Assembly (NCBI GenBank): GCA_052379645.1
Contig: JBQSYU010000005.1
From: Arthrobacter_H sp030452125
GTDB taxonomy: Bacteria; Actinomycetota; Actinomycetes; Actinomycetales; Micrococcaceae
Length of the DNA: 64,000 nucleotides
Reading direction: 5' to 3' (one strand)
Part shown: piece after piece, positions 1 to 8,692 of the stretch
Layout of the letters: each line of letters begins with the position of its first letter
Numbering within the stretch: the stretch's first letter is position 1
Notes under the pieces: generated by a model
Seen by the model: only the letters and a program-made list of their open reading frames with translations
Told to the model about the DNA's origin: nothing
The model's database searches: none
Made by a program: the position numbers and the translations under genes

Positions 1-47
1 GGCCCATGAGACGGCCACCACAGCGACACCTGAACACGTCACACGGC

Positions 48-67
48 CCGGCCCCGTCCGGGGCCGG
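48..67 (-). terminator. GC-rich hairpin downstream of the small PspC gene
   Basis: A 9-nt inverted repeat with a 2-nt centre lies 13 nt beyond the stop of the minus-strand PspC gene. It is a possible transcript end, but there is no U-tract, so its function is uncertain. The rest of the first 80 bases holds nothing recognisable. Confidence 0.35.
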
Positions 68-80
68 ACCGTCGGTGCCA

Positions 81-329
81 CTACTGGCGGGCGGTCTTGA
101 TGATGCGCTCCAGGGGGAGGGTGTCGTCGTGGAAGGGCAGGAGGAGCCAGAGCACCAGATACAGCGGCACGCCGATGAACGGGAGCACGAAACTGAGCAG
201 GATGGCGATCCGGACGATGGTCACATCCCAGCCGGTGGCCCGGGCGATTCCCCCGGCGATGCCGCCGGCCAAACGCTGCGGACCGCGGCGGAACGGGATG
301 GCCCGCAGGGACTTGTAGACGGATTCCAT
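81..329 (-). CDS. Small PspC-domain membrane protein
   Basis: An 82-residue protein that is almost entirely one PspC (phage shock protein C) domain. It has a basic N-terminus, a GGIAGGIARATG stretch around residues 18-29 typical of the family, then a long hydrophobic segment and a short charged tail. I chose the internal ATG at 329 because AAAGGAA lies just upstream; the longer frame to 422 adds a low-complexity extension. It is the last gene of a minus-strand set of three and starts 40 nt after the preceding stop. PspC proteins are membrane-bound sensors or effectors of envelope stress. The specific role here is inferred from the neighbouring PspC kinase. Confidence 0.8.
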   Translation of the reverse strand: MESVYKSLRAIPFRRGPQRLAGGIAGGIARATGWDVTIVRIAILLSFVLPFIGVPLYLVLWLLLPFHDDTLPLERIIKTARQ

Positions 330-369
330 GGGGATTCCTTTCGTGGTGTGCTGCTGGACAGTGACGCTA

Positions 370-822
370 TCAGGACCGGGAGGGGTGCGTCCGGGAGGCC
401 CGGCGTGCCGCCACGAGACCACCGACGACCAACACGAGTCCGGCCCCGAGGAACAGGATGATGGCCACCGTGCTCCCGGACAAGGTGATGCCGTAGAGGA
501 CCGAAACCAGGATCAGTAGTCCCACGGCCAGGACCACGAGGCCGAAGACGAAGGTCCCCAACGGCATCCCCTGGGGTTCCTCGGCCACCAGCGGAGCCTC
601 TTCACCGGGGGCTGCCGCCGGGCCCGGGGAGCGGGGGCCGGTTTCGGTGGGTGCCGTCGTCGGCCAGGGGTCCGAGGCGGGGGACTCCGTGGAGGGGGCG
701 GGCCCGGTGGTGCCGATCGGCGTCGTCGGGTCCCCGGAGGGTTCGATGGGCCCGCTCGGCTGGTCGGGCTGCGTTTCGTCCGGACCCTGGTCGGGCTGGT
801 GTTCGGGGTGGGGGGTGCTCAT
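370..822 (-). CDS. Hypothetical two-helix membrane protein with Pro/Thr-rich N-terminus
   Basis: A 150-residue protein. Residues 1-85 are rich in Pro, Thr, Ser and Gly and look disordered. Residues about 90-113 and 116-138 are two hydrophobic helices, followed by a basic tail. I recognise no catalytic motif. The start ATG overlaps the stop of the upstream PspC gene by four bases (ATGA), which implies co-translation. The context between two PspC genes suggests an accessory component of the same envelope-stress module, but no function can be assigned from the sequence. Confidence 0.7.
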   Translation of the reverse strand: MSTPHPEHQPDQGPDETQPDQPSGPIEPSGDPTTPIGTTGPAPSTESPASDPWPTTAPTETGPRSPGPAAAPGEEAPLVAEEPQGMPLGTFVFGLVVLAVGLLILVSVLYGITLSGSTVAIILFLGAGLVLVVGGLVAARRASRTHPSRS

Positions 823-2093
823 GGTGTGACCTCCTTGGAGGTGATGTCGATGGAATTGAAGGCCCCGTCGATGTCTAGGTGCAGGACCGGACCATCGGCG
901 TCGGCGTTGAGGTTGATGGTGTCCCCGCTGGCGATGCCCGAGTATTTGCGCACGCCGTCGTCGTCGGGCACCTGGAGCGAATAGAAGGCCGAGTCGGCGG
1001 TGATCTTCACCGGGACGTCCTCCGGGATGACGATCTTCAGGTTGCTGAAGACGTTGGTCACCGACAGCTTGGTGTCCTCCTTCATGTCGTTCCCGTACGG
1101 AGTCAGGTCAAGGGTCCCGTTGTTGAAGACGTAGGTGTACTCCTGGCCCGACCGTTGCACGACCGGCCCGGGCCAGTTGACGCTCGGAGCATATTGGGCC
1201 CCGAGTCCGCTGACCAGCAGGGTGGGGACGAGCAACGCGATCGTGAATCCGGTCAGCGCCCCTCCGCGTAGCGAGCGCAGGGCGGCGCCAACCAGGCCGG
1301 CGCCCAACACGGTCAATGCGGCGGCCAGGGCCACGGTGACCTCGCGCCCCCCGTAGTCCAGGATCCCGTTCATCGCGGTGAGGATGACGGACCCGGCGAC
1401 CAGCACGGCCACGCCCAGCAGGATCGCGACGGTGTGGCCGGGAAGGGCCGGGCGGGCCCGGACCGGGCGGGGTGGGGGTGTGGTGGTCATGGGAGCCTTT
1501 CCGGGCTGGGCGGGACCCGCAGCCATTGACGGGGCGGCAGAACCCGGGGTGTCCGGGCCTGCGGGAGGCATGGAGGAAGCCCGCGGGGCTTCCGGGTCAA
1601 GGGTGGTCCCCTCCGGCCCGTGGCCGGCCGGGGGGCCTTGCCGGTTGAGGCGGTTCTCCCGACGGGTGGACCGGGTGGAGAAGAACCAGATGATGGCGCC
1701 CACCCAGATGGCGGTCCAGATGAGGCTGCTCCACCAGGAGTTGCCGGGGTCGAATCGCCAGCCGCCCAGGAAGGAGGGCCCGTTGACGACCCCGATGACC
1801 ACGAAGATCAGCGACCCGGTCATCCCGCTGCTCCAGTGGCCGCGTCCTGCCTGCTGGAGGTGGATGCGCCCCTCGGAGTCGGGCAGCAGGGCCCAGGCCA
1901 GCCCGTAGAGCAGGAGCCCGACGCCGGAGAAGACGACGACGATCAACAACAGGCCGCGGGACAGTGCGGGGTCGATGCCGAAGCGTCGTCCCAGCCCGGA
2001 GGAGACACCACCGATCCAGTGGTGTTCACCGCGCTCGACGCCCAGCCCCCGGAGCCAGCGGAAGAAGGAATTTTCTACAGGTGCGTGATTCAT
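819..2093 (-). CDS. PspC-domain membrane protein, EsrI-like
   Basis: A 424-residue protein. The N-terminal ~60 residues form a PspC domain: a GGVSSGLGRRFGIDP motif followed by a hydrophobic helix. Several more hydrophobic segments follow around residues 95-135 and 215-305. The C-terminal ~110 residues are soluble and beta-rich, like the toast_rack/DUF2154 domains often fused to PspC. The ATG at 2093 is preceded by AAGGATGG; the frame runs on far upstream but only as an antisense shadow of the kinase gene. It is divergent from the PspC histidine kinase, 124 bp away. In C. glutamicum EsrI is a membrane inhibitor of the EsrSR pair, and the same arrangement is seen here. Function by analogy. Confidence 0.75.
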   Translation of the reverse strand: MNHAPVENSFFRWLRGLGVERGEHHWIGGVSSGLGRRFGIDPALSRGLLLIVVVFSGVGLLLYGLAWALLPDSEGRIHLQQAGRGHWSSGMTGSLIFVVIGVVNGPSFLGGWRFDPGNSWWSSLIWTAIWVGAIIWFFSTRSTRRENRLNRQGPPAGHGPEGTTLDPEAPRASSMPPAGPDTPGSAAPSMAAGPAQPGKAPMTTTPPPRPVRARPALPGHTVAILLGVAVLVAGSVILTAMNGILDYGGREVTVALAAALTVLGAGLVGAALRSLRGGALTGFTIALLVPTLLVSGLGAQYAPSVNWPGPVVQRSGQEYTYVFNNGTLDLTPYGNDMKEDTKLSVTNVFSNLKIVIPEDVPVKITADSAFYSLQVPDDDGVRKYSGIASGDTINLNADADGPVLHLDIDGAFNSIDITSKEVTP

Positions 2094-2217
2094 GCTTCCA
2101 TCCTTGCCCGTCGGGGCTCCCGCCACCATCGGGGTCTGCCCTGAACGCCCCCTGATCCTTCCCCCCATTCCCCTGAGCGGGAGTGGTGAACGGGTCCGGG
2201 CATGTTTGTATGGGGTC

Positions 2218-3540
2218 ATGACCGAAACGCGCAGCCGCCCACCCCTGGTGCGTGCCGAACCGCGCGTCCTGGGAGGAGTCTGCGCCGGATTGGCGGTCCA
2301 CCTGAACCACCCCGTGCGCAACATCCGCATCGGGATGGTCCTGCTGACCGTGTTCGCCGGGGCCGGGATCGTGCTGTACGGCTGGCTGTGGGTCATGGTC
2401 CCGTCCCGTGAAGACGCCCTGGAGGAGGCCGAGCGTTCCCGCGCCGGAGGCCCCATCGCCCTGGCCGCCGATGCCGGGGCTGTCCCCGGAACGCAGCGGC
2501 AGGGGCCCGCGGCTCCGGGCGCCGCCTCGACCTCGGGGGCGGGGGGCCGGTGGTCCCTGCGGCTGGGGGGCCTGGCAGGGCGCCAGGTCCTCGCCGGCGC
2601 GGGCCTGCTGCTGCTGAGCGTGTTGCTCTTCGCCCAGATGCAGGGCCTGGCCGTGGCCTGGGGGCTGATCTGGCCGGCCGTGCTGATCATCGCCGGTGCC
2701 GTCCTGGCCTGGTTGCAGCTCGACGCGGGCCGGCGGCGTGGGCTGCGCAAGGCCGCCGGGGCCGAACGCGCCGCCGGAATGGTGCGTCTGGTGGGAGGCG
2801 TCGCACTGGTCGTCCTGGGGCTGATCTTCCTGGTCTCGGGGGCGGTGAGTCTTGAGTCGCTGTGGAACGGGGTTTTCGTCGCCGTCATCGTCCTGGCCGG
2901 GATCCTGCTGGTCCTCGCCCCGTGGGGGCTCAGGTTCTGGCGGGACTACGAATCCGAGCGGGCGAATAGGGTTCGGGTGGGGGAACGGGCAGAGATCGCC
3001 GCGCACCTGCACGATTCGGTCCTGCAGACCCTGGCCCTGATCCAGATGCGCGCCGGTGACGAGGCCCAGGTGCTTCGCCTGGCCAGGGCCCAGGAACGGG
3101 AACTACGTCAATGGCTCTACCGGGAGGCCCCGGCGGCGGCAGGGGGCATCTGCGCGGACATCCGGGCTGAAGCGGCCCGGCTTGAGGAGTCCCATGACGC
3201 GGTGATCGAGGTGGTCGCCGTCGGGGACCTCGAGGGCCTTGAAGGGCACGACGCCGTGGTGCAGGCCGCCCGTGAAGCCATGCTCAATGCGGCCAAGCAT
3301 GCCGGCGGGACCGTGGCCGTCTACGTGGAAGCCTCCCCGGAAGGAATCGATGTCTTCATCCGCGATCGCGGAACGGGGTTTGATCCGGAGGCCCTGGAGC
3401 AGGACCGCCTGGGGGTCCGCGAATCGATCATCGGGCGCATGCAGCGCAACGGCGGGACCGCCACCATTTCCAGCAATACCGGGGGCACCGAGGTGCACCT
3501 GTCCATGAAGCATGAACCAAACGAGGAGTCGAACCGGTGA
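2218..3540 (+). CDS. PspC-domain histidine kinase, EsrS/MacS-like
   Basis: A 440-residue sensor kinase of the HisKA_3 (NarL-partner) class. Residues 12-62 are a PspC domain with a GGVCAGLAVHL motif and a membrane helix. Four further hydrophobic helices lie at about 125-170 and 190-236. The H-box has the form HLHDSVLQTL, with phosphoacceptor His265. The HATPase_c domain follows, with an N-box (REAMLNAAKHA) near residues 345-355 and a G-box (DRGTGF) near 381. ATG 2218 is preferred over the frame-opening ATG at 2092, which would overlap the divergent gene. The stop overlaps the GTG of the response regulator, so the two are translationally coupled. It probably senses cell-envelope perturbation. 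Confidence 0.85.
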   Translation: MTETRSRPPLVRAEPRVLGGVCAGLAVHLNHPVRNIRIGMVLLTVFAGAGIVLYGWLWVMVPSREDALEEAERSRAGGPIALAADAGAVPGTQRQGPAAPGAASTSGAGGRWSLRLGGLAGRQVLAGAGLLLLSVLLFAQMQGLAVAWGLIWPAVLIIAGAVLAWLQLDAGRRRGLRKAAGAERAAGMVRLVGGVALVVLGLIFLVSGAVSLESLWNGVFVAVIVLAGILLVLAPWGLRFWRDYESERANRVRVGERAEIAAHLHDSVLQTLALIQMRAGDEAQVLRLARAQERELRQWLYREAPAAAGGICADIRAEAARLEESHDAVIEVVAVGDLEGLEGHDAVVQAAREAMLNAAKHAGGTVAVYVEASPEGIDVFIRDRGTGFDPEALEQDRLGVRESIIGRMQRNGGTATISSNTGGTEVHLSMKHEPNEESNR

Positions 3541-4211
3541 ATACGCTCGAACCGGCCGCGGCAGCGCGGCGGACCAGGGTCGTGGTGGTCGATGACCACG
3601 CAATCTTCCGTTCCGGACTGAAATCCGATCTGGACGATCGGCTCCAGGTGGTCGGGGAGGCCGCCACCGTGGAAGAAGCCATCAGGATCGTCACCGCACA
3701 ACGCCCCGACGTCGTCCTGCTTGATGTGCACCTGCCAGGAGGCCGTGGCGGCGGCGGTGCCGAGGTGTTGGCCGGATGCACCGCATTATTGGCCGACGTG
3801 CGCTTCCTGGCGCTGAGCGTCTCGGATGCGGCCGAGGACGTGGTGACCGTCATCCGGGCCGGGGCGCGCGGCTACGTGACCAAATCCATTTCGGGGGCCG
3901 AGATCTCCGATGCCGTGATCCGGGTGTCGGCAGGGGACGCGGTGTTCTCCCCGCGGCTGGCGGGTTTCGTCCTGGACGCCTTCGGGACCCAGGCCGGGGT
4001 CAGCGCCGAGGACGAGCTGGACCTGCTGTCCGCCCGGGAATTGGAGGTCATGCGCCTCATCGCCCGCGGCTACACCTATAAGGAAGTGGCCAAGGAGCTG
4101 TTCATCTCGGTGAAGACCGTTGAAACCCATGTCTCCAAGGTCCTGCGCAAGCTGCAGCTGTCCAACCGGCATGAACTCACCCGATGGGCCGTGGACCGCC
4201 GGATCCTCTGA
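3537..4211 (+). CDS. NarL/LuxR-family response regulator
   Basis: A 224-residue response regulator. The receiver domain has the acidic pair Asp19-Asp20, phosphoacceptor Asp63 (LLDVHLP) and Lys116 (GYVTKS). The LuxR-type HTH lies at about 163-215, with a LSARELEVMRLIARG segment and the recognition helix SVKTVETHVSKVLRKL. The GTG start overlaps the kinase stop. It is the cognate output of the PspC kinase and likely controls envelope-stress genes, possibly including the divergent PspC operon. In the receiver domain, a GGRGGGG glycine run follows the phosphorylation site and is longer than usual. Confidence 0.88.
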   Translation: MNTLEPAAAARRTRVVVVDDHAIFRSGLKSDLDDRLQVVGEAATVEEAIRIVTAQRPDVVLLDVHLPGGRGGGGAEVLAGCTALLADVRFLALSVSDAAEDVVTVIRAGARGYVTKSISGAEISDAVIRVSAGDAVFSPRLAGFVLDAFGTQAGVSAEDELDLLSARELEVMRLIARGYTYKEVAKELFISVKTVETHVSKVLRKLQLSNRHELTRWAVDRRIL

Positions 4212-4247
4212 CCCACGGCCCGGCGCCCCACCGGGTGGTCACGGCTT

Positions 4248-5447
4248 CTAGGAAGCCCGGCCCAGCAGCTCGGCGATCCGGCCGATGCCTTCGGCGAGGT
4301 CCTCATCACCGAGCGCGTAGGACAGACGCAGGAAGCCCGAAGGTCCGAAGGCCTCACCGGGGACCACCGCCACTTCTGCCTTTTCCAGGATCAGTGCCGC
4401 GAGTTCGGCCGACGTCTGCGGGCGGACCCCGTCGATCTCCCGGCCCAGGAGGGCACGGACGTCGGCGTAGACGTAGAAGGCGCCCTTCGGGGTGGGGCAT
4501 TCCACCCCGTCGATGGCATTGAGCCCCGCGACGATGGCCTTGCGTCGACGGTCGAAGGCGGTGCGCATCTCATCGACGGCGTCCAACGGGCCGGATACGG
4601 CAGCCAGGGCGGCCATCTGCGGGACGTTGGCGACATTCGACGTCGCATGGGACTGCAGGTTGGTGGCCGCCTTGATGACGTCCGTCGGGCCGATCATCCA
4701 GCCGACCCGCCAGCCGGTCATCGCGTAGGTCTTGGCCACGCCGTTGAGGATGACGACCCGGTCGCCTAGTTCCGGGGCCGCCGTGGCGATCGAGGTGAAC
4801 TTCGCATCGTCGTAGGTCAGATGTTCGTAGATCTCGTCGGTGACGACCCACAGGCCCTTCTCGGCGGCCCACCGGCCGATCTCGGCGACCATTTCCGGCG
4901 GGTAGACGGCACCGGTCGGGTTGGAGGGGGAGACGAACACCAGGATCTTGGTGCGTTCGGTCACGGCGGCCTCGAGCTGCTCTGTCGTGACCAGGTAGCC
5001 CTGCTCGGGGCCGGCGAAGACCTCCACCGGAACGCCGCCGGCCAGGCGGATCGCTTCGGGGTAGGTCGTCCAATAGGGGGTGGGGACGATGACCTCGTCC
5101 CCCGGATCCAGCAGGGTCGCGAAGGTGTTGTAGACCGCCTGCTTGCCGCCATTGGTGACCAGCACCTGGGAGTCCTCCACGGCGTAGCCGGAATCCCGCA
5201 GGGTCTTCGCGGCGATGGCGGACTTCAACTCGGGCAGTCCCGAAGCGGGGGAGTAGCGGTGGAATCGTGGGTTGCGTGCGGCGGTGACCGCGGCCTCCAC
5301 GACATAGTCGGGGGTCGGGAAGTCGGGTTCGCCGGCACCGAATCCGATCACGGGACGTCCGGCGGCCTTGAGCGCCTTGGCCTTGGCGTCCACGGCGAGC
5401 GTGGCTGATTCGGCAATCGATCCGATGCGTCGGGAAATGCGTGACAT
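4248..5447 (-). CDS. Pyridoxal-phosphate aminotransferase, class I (aspartate/aromatic type)
   Basis: A 399-residue fold-type I aminotransferase that transfers amino groups between amino acids and 2-oxoacids. Visible features are the GAGEPDFPTP motif at residues 37-46, YWTTYP at 125-130, SNPTG near 175-179, the TDEIY cofactor-binding Asp near 204, Lys239 as the PLP Schiff-base residue (GVAKTYAMTGWRVGW), and a C-terminal LRLSYA arginine. The length fits bacterial Igamma aspartate aminotransferases. ATG 5447 matches the family start (MSRIS-RRIGSI). It is convergent with the response regulator and faces away from the tRNA-Trp/secE unit. Aspartate is the likeliest substrate, but specificity is not proven. 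Confidence 0.85.
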   Translation of the reverse strand: MSRISRRIGSIAESATLAVDAKAKALKAAGRPVIGFGAGEPDFPTPDYVVEAAVTAARNPRFHRYSPASGLPELKSAIAAKTLRDSGYAVEDSQVLVTNGGKQAVYNTFATLLDPGDEVIVPTPYWTTYPEAIRLAGGVPVEVFAGPEQGYLVTTEQLEAAVTERTKILVFVSPSNPTGAVYPPEMVAEIGRWAAEKGLWVVTDEIYEHLTYDDAKFTSIATAAPELGDRVVILNGVAKTYAMTGWRVGWMIGPTDVIKAATNLQSHATSNVANVPQMAALAAVSGPLDAVDEMRTAFDRRRKAIVAGLNAIDGVECPTPKGAFYVYADVRALLGREIDGVRPQTSAELAALILEKAEVAVVPGEAFGPSGFLRLSYALGDEDLAEGIGRIAELLGRAS

Positions 5448-5580
5448 GGGTTCGCTTCCTGGGGTCGGGGGCGTGGGGCCTAGCTGATTCCAGCTTAGCC
5501 GCGCTCCGCCGGGCAGCACAGAATGCGTCGGCAGGCCTACGGAAGCAGGCCAATCCGGCGGGTCCGCGGCACAAATCCGG

Positions 5581-5610
5581 TTCGACTTGTGGGTGGTGAA
5601 TGCGTAGACT
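5581..5610 (+). promoter_or_regulatory. Candidate promoter for tRNA-Trp/secE-nusG
   Basis: TTCGAC (5581-5586) and TAGACT (5605-5610) are separated by 18 bp, placing a start about 70 bp before the tRNA. The -35 element is a weak match. The same TAGACT hexamer recurs upstream of several other genes in this window. Confidence 0.4.
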
Positions 5611-5686
5611 GTTCCCTCGGTGTTGGAATACGCCTCGACGCGGTGTGCTTGAAGGGCCACCACGGCGGGACGGACGACCAATCCGA

Positions 5687-5759
5687 AGGGTAGTGGCGCA
5701 ATTGGTAGCGCAGCGGTCTCCAAAACCGCAGGTTGCAGGTTCGAGTCCTGTCTGCCCTG
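5687..5759 (+). tRNA. trnW: tRNA-Trp (CCA)
   Basis: A complete cloverleaf of 73 nt. The acceptor stem AGGGTAG/CTGCCCT has one G-T pair. There is a D-arm with AATTGGTA, an anticodon stem GCGGT/ACCGC with a seven-base loop carrying CCA at 5720-5722, and a T-arm with GGTTCGAGTCC-type sequence. The discriminator base is G at 5759, and no CCA end is encoded. Placement directly before secE-nusG is the usual actinobacterial order. Confidence 0.95.
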
Positions 5760-5883
5760 CGCAGTGGCAACCCACATGGTTCATGTGGGGGCTCGGCGAA
5801 ATCCACGTCACGGTGTGTTGCGGCCGACAGGCCGCGGTGCACCGTGATCGTTTCAAGATGCGAAGAACTCGAATCGAGGCACA

Positions 5884-6150
5884 GTGACCGAAGCAACAAC
5901 GGGACGCTCCACGGGCTCCCCCCGAGGCGGCAAGCCCGCCAAGGGCGGTTTCTTTGCGCGTATCGCCTTGTTCTTCCGCCAGGTCATTTCCGAGCTGAAG
6001 AAGGTCGTCACCCCGACCCGTAGCGAGTTGGTGAACTACACGCTGACCGTTCTGGGCTTCGTGATCCTGGTGATGCTGATCGTCAGCGGGCTGGACCTGT
6101 TGTTCGGAAACGGCGCGATCCTGGTCTTCACCAACCCACCGGAGCAGTAG
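5884..6150 (+). CDS. secE: Preprotein translocase subunit SecE
   Basis: An 88-residue single-span SecE. The amphipathic stretch FFRQVISELKKVVTPTRSEL lies near residues 37-56, followed by a membrane helix at about 62-82. The N-terminal 30 residues are polar and rich in Gly, Thr and Lys. It clamps SecY in the SecYEG channel. The start is GTG 5884. It lies 124 bp after tRNA-Trp and 98 bp before nusG, and that gap can fold into a stem (6155-6161 with 6181-6187). The secE-nusG-rplK-rplA order is strongly conserved. Confidence 0.95.
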   Translation: MTEATTGRSTGSPRGGKPAKGGFFARIALFFRQVISELKKVVTPTRSELVNYTLTVLGFVILVMLIVSGLDLLFGNGAILVFTNPPEQ

Positions 6151-6248
6151 CGGCTGCCGACATCCTTGAATAAGGGCGACGTCGGCATCCCTCGGCCCAG
6201 CCACGATGAAATGTTCTGGTTTACCAGTCAAAGAAAGCAGGAACCGCA

Positions 6249-7091
6249 GTGTCCGAGCAGGAACTCGAACCGCAGGCCAACGACGACGCCGTTGAGCAGG
6301 CAACCGAGGCCGACGCCGTAGAGGCGCCGGTCGATTCCGTCGTTTCGGAACAGACCCCGGCCGCCGAGGCGTCCGAGGAAACCGCGGACGACGCCTCCAC
6401 CGCCGACGAAGCCACCACCCCGGACGAGGACGAGGCGGAAGCTGAGGCTCCCGAGTTGACCCCCGAGGAGGCCGTCGCGGCCGCCAAGGAGGAGTACCGG
6501 ACCAAGCTGCGCCGCCAGCCCGGTGACTGGTATGTCATCCATTCCTACGCCGGCTACGAGAACCGCGTGAAGGTGAACCTGGAGACCCGCGCCCAGACCC
6601 TGGGCATGGAGGATTTCATCTACGAGATCCAGGTCCCCATGGAAGAAGTCGTGGAGATCAAGAACACGACCCGCAAGATCGTCCGCCGCGTGCGCATCCC
6701 CGGCTACGTGCTGGTGCGCATGGAACTGACCGACGAATCGTGGGGCACCGTGCGCCACACCCCCGGCGTCACCGGTTTCGTGGGCAACGCCCATGATCCG
6801 ACGCCGTTGAGCCTGGACGAGGTGTTCTCGATGCTCGAGCACACCATCGTGAGCGAGGAACCTGCCCAGGAAGGCGGCTCCTCGAAGCCGGGACGCGCCC
6901 CGTTCACCGAGGTCAACGTCGATTTCACCGTCGGGGAGTCGGTGACCGTCAACGACGGGCCGTTCGAGACCCTGCCGGCGACGATCAGCGAGATCAAGCT
7001 CGAGTCCCAGCAACTCGTGGTCCTCGTGTCGATCTTCGAACGCGAGACCCCGGTGACGCTGTCGTTCAGCCAGGTCACCAAGATCCAGTAG
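6249..7091 (+). CDS. nusG: Transcription termination/antitermination factor NusG
   Basis: A 280-residue NusG that binds RNA polymerase near the clamp and couples to Rho or to ribosomal S10. Residues 1-90 are an acidic, Ala/Glu/Thr-rich extension typical of Actinobacteria. The NGN domain starts at about 97 (DWYVIHSYAGYE), and the C-terminal KOW domain starts near 225 (FTVGESVTVNDGPF). The E. coli protein is about 180 residues, so the extension accounts for the extra length. The start is GTG 6249. Confidence 0.95.
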   Translation: MSEQELEPQANDDAVEQATEADAVEAPVDSVVSEQTPAAEASEETADDASTADEATTPDEDEAEAEAPELTPEEAVAAAKEEYRTKLRRQPGDWYVIHSYAGYENRVKVNLETRAQTLGMEDFIYEIQVPMEEVVEIKNTTRKIVRRVRIPGYVLVRMELTDESWGTVRHTPGVTGFVGNAHDPTPLSLDEVFSMLEHTIVSEEPAQEGGSSKPGRAPFTEVNVDFTVGESVTVNDGPFETLPATISEIKLESQQLVVLVSIFERETPVTLSFSQVTKIQ

Positions 7092-7227
7092 GGATCACCG
7101 AAGACTTCGTTCCCAGTGCGGCCGCTTTCCGCCGCTGGAAACGACCAGGCCGCCGCGCCACGGCGGCCACCACCCCGGGACACGCTCCTGTGTTCCGCGG
7201 GAAACGCAATGAGAAGAAGGTCCCGAT

Positions 7228-7662
7228 ATGGCCCCGAAGAAGAAAAAGGTTTCCGGCCTCATCAAGCTGCAGATCCAGGCAGGTGCCGCCAACCCGGCCC
7301 CGCCGATCGGTCCGGCACTTGGTCAGCACGGCGTGAACATCATGGAGTTCTGCAAGGCGTACAACGCCGCCACGGAATCCCAGCGCGGCAACGTCATCCC
7401 GGTGGAGATCACGGTCTATGAAGACCGTTCCTTCACCTTCATCACCAAGACGCCGCCGGCTGCCGAGCTCATCAAGAAGGCTGCGGGCGTCGCCAAGGGC
7501 TCGTCCACCCCGCACATCGACAAGGTGGGCAAGCTCTCCGCCGCACAGGTCGACGAGATCGCCAACACCAAGATGGAGGACCTGAACGCCAACAACATTC
7601 AGGCCGCCGCCAAGATCGTCGCCGGAACCGCCCGCTCCATGGGCATCACCGTCGAGGGCTAA
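7228..7662 (+). CDS. rplK: 50S ribosomal protein L11
   Basis: A 144-residue L11 of normal length, which binds 23S rRNA at the GTPase-associated centre. The N-terminal KKVSGLIKLQI and the proline-rich NPAPPIGPALGQHGVN segment (residues about 21-36) are highly conserved, and the C-terminal RNA-binding domain ends GTARSMGITVEG. It lies 136 bp downstream of nusG and is followed by rplA after 153 bp, a pair often autoregulated by L1. Confidence 0.97.
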   Translation: MAPKKKKVSGLIKLQIQAGAANPAPPIGPALGQHGVNIMEFCKAYNAATESQRGNVIPVEITVYEDRSFTFITKTPPAAELIKKAAGVAKGSSTPHIDKVGKLSAAQVDEIANTKMEDLNANNIQAAAKIVAGTARSMGITVEG

Positions 7663-7815
7663 GACCGCCCGACCGTTTCCGCCTCCCGGCGGCAACACCC
7701 ACCAAACATCAAAGAACGACGTCGGAAGCCCCCTCCGGTGGCAGCCACCGGCGTCGTAGTGGCAGGGTCCAGCGCGATCCACGAATGACCACGACTGCAT
7801 AAGGAGAACAAGCAG

Positions 7816-8523
7816 ATGGCAAAGCGCAGCAAAGCATTCCAGGCGGCCGCCGCCAAGATCGATGGCGACAACCTGTACTCCCCGATCGAGGCCATCGCCC
7901 TGGCCAAGGAGACCGGCTCACCCAAGACGGACTCGACCGTGGAGGTCGCCTTCCGCCTGGGCGTCGATCCCCGCAAGGCCGACCAGATGGTCCGCGGCAC
8001 CGTCAACCTGCCGCACGGCACCGGCAAGACCGCCCGCGTGCTGGTCTTCGCCAACGGCGACAAGGCTGAAGCAGCCATTGCCGCCGGCGCCGACTTCGTG
8101 GGCTCCGACGACCTGATCGAAAAGATCCAGGGCGGTTGGACCGACTTCGATGCCGCCGTGGCAACCCCTGACCTGATGGGCAAGGTCGGACGTCTGGGCA
8201 AGGTCCTGGGCCCGCGTAACCTGATGCCGAACCCGAAGACCGGCACCGTGACCATGGATGTCGCCAAGGCCGTCACCGACATCAAGGGCGGCAAGATCGA
8301 CTTCCGCGTCGACAAGCACTCCAACCTGCACTTCATCATCGGCAAGGTGTCCTTCGACGCCGAGAAGCTGGCGGAGAACTACGCAGCAGCCCTCGATGAG
8401 GTCCTGCGCCTGAAGCCCTCGGCTTCCAAGGGCCGGTACATCTCGAAGGCGACCGTGGCCACCACCTTCGGCCCCGGCATCCCGGTGGACCCGAACGTGA
8501 CCAAGGTCATCGCCGACGCCTAA
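7816..8523 (+). CDS. rplA: 50S ribosomal protein L1
   Basis: A 235-residue L1 of the ribosomal stalk base and a translational repressor of its own operon in many bacteria. Conserved features include AFRLGVDPRKADQMVRGTV (residues about 42-60) and the KVLGPRNLMPNPKTGT signature (about 132-147). The ATG follows AAGGAGAACAAGCAG, a strong ribosome-binding site. It is the last gene of the secE unit, with a long hairpin terminator just downstream. Confidence 0.97.
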   Translation: MAKRSKAFQAAAAKIDGDNLYSPIEAIALAKETGSPKTDSTVEVAFRLGVDPRKADQMVRGTVNLPHGTGKTARVLVFANGDKAEAAIAAGADFVGSDDLIEKIQGGWTDFDAAVATPDLMGKVGRLGKVLGPRNLMPNPKTGTVTMDVAKAVTDIKGGKIDFRVDKHSNLHFIIGKVSFDAEKLAENYAAALDEVLRLKPSASKGRYISKATVATTFGPGIPVDPNVTKVIADA

Positions 8524-8550
8524 ACGGCAGAGGCCTCCCCTGCAGGGGAA

Positions 8551-8593
8551 ACAAGGAACCCCCGCACCGAAGGGTGCGGGGGTTCCTTGTCTT
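8551..8593 (+). terminator. Intrinsic terminator after rplA
   Basis: A perfect 18-bp stem (8551-8568 with 8573-8590) with a GAAG tetraloop, followed by CTTT. It lies 27 bp after the rplA stop and closes the secE-nusG-rplK-rplA unit. Confidence 0.9.
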
Positions 8594-8615
8594 TACCCGG
8601 GGGACCATGGATGGC

Positions 8616-8621
8616 TAGACT
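8616..8621 (+). promoter_or_regulatory. TAGACT -10 element upstream of the GNAT gene
   Basis: A TAGACT hexamer lies 71 bp before the chosen GNAT start and just after the rplA terminator. No good -35 is seen. Assignment rests on recurrence of this hexamer before other genes. Confidence 0.3.
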
Positions 8622-8692
8622 ATTGATTGACAAGTACCAATCAGTGGTTCGACGCAGGTGTCTGCCACACGGAGCGCCAGCGGAAGGCCGCC

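Noticed and set aside
2094..2888. Upstream extension of the large PspC gene
   Set aside because: It lies antisense to the kinase gene; ATG 2093 with its AAGGATGG site gives the correct PspC start.
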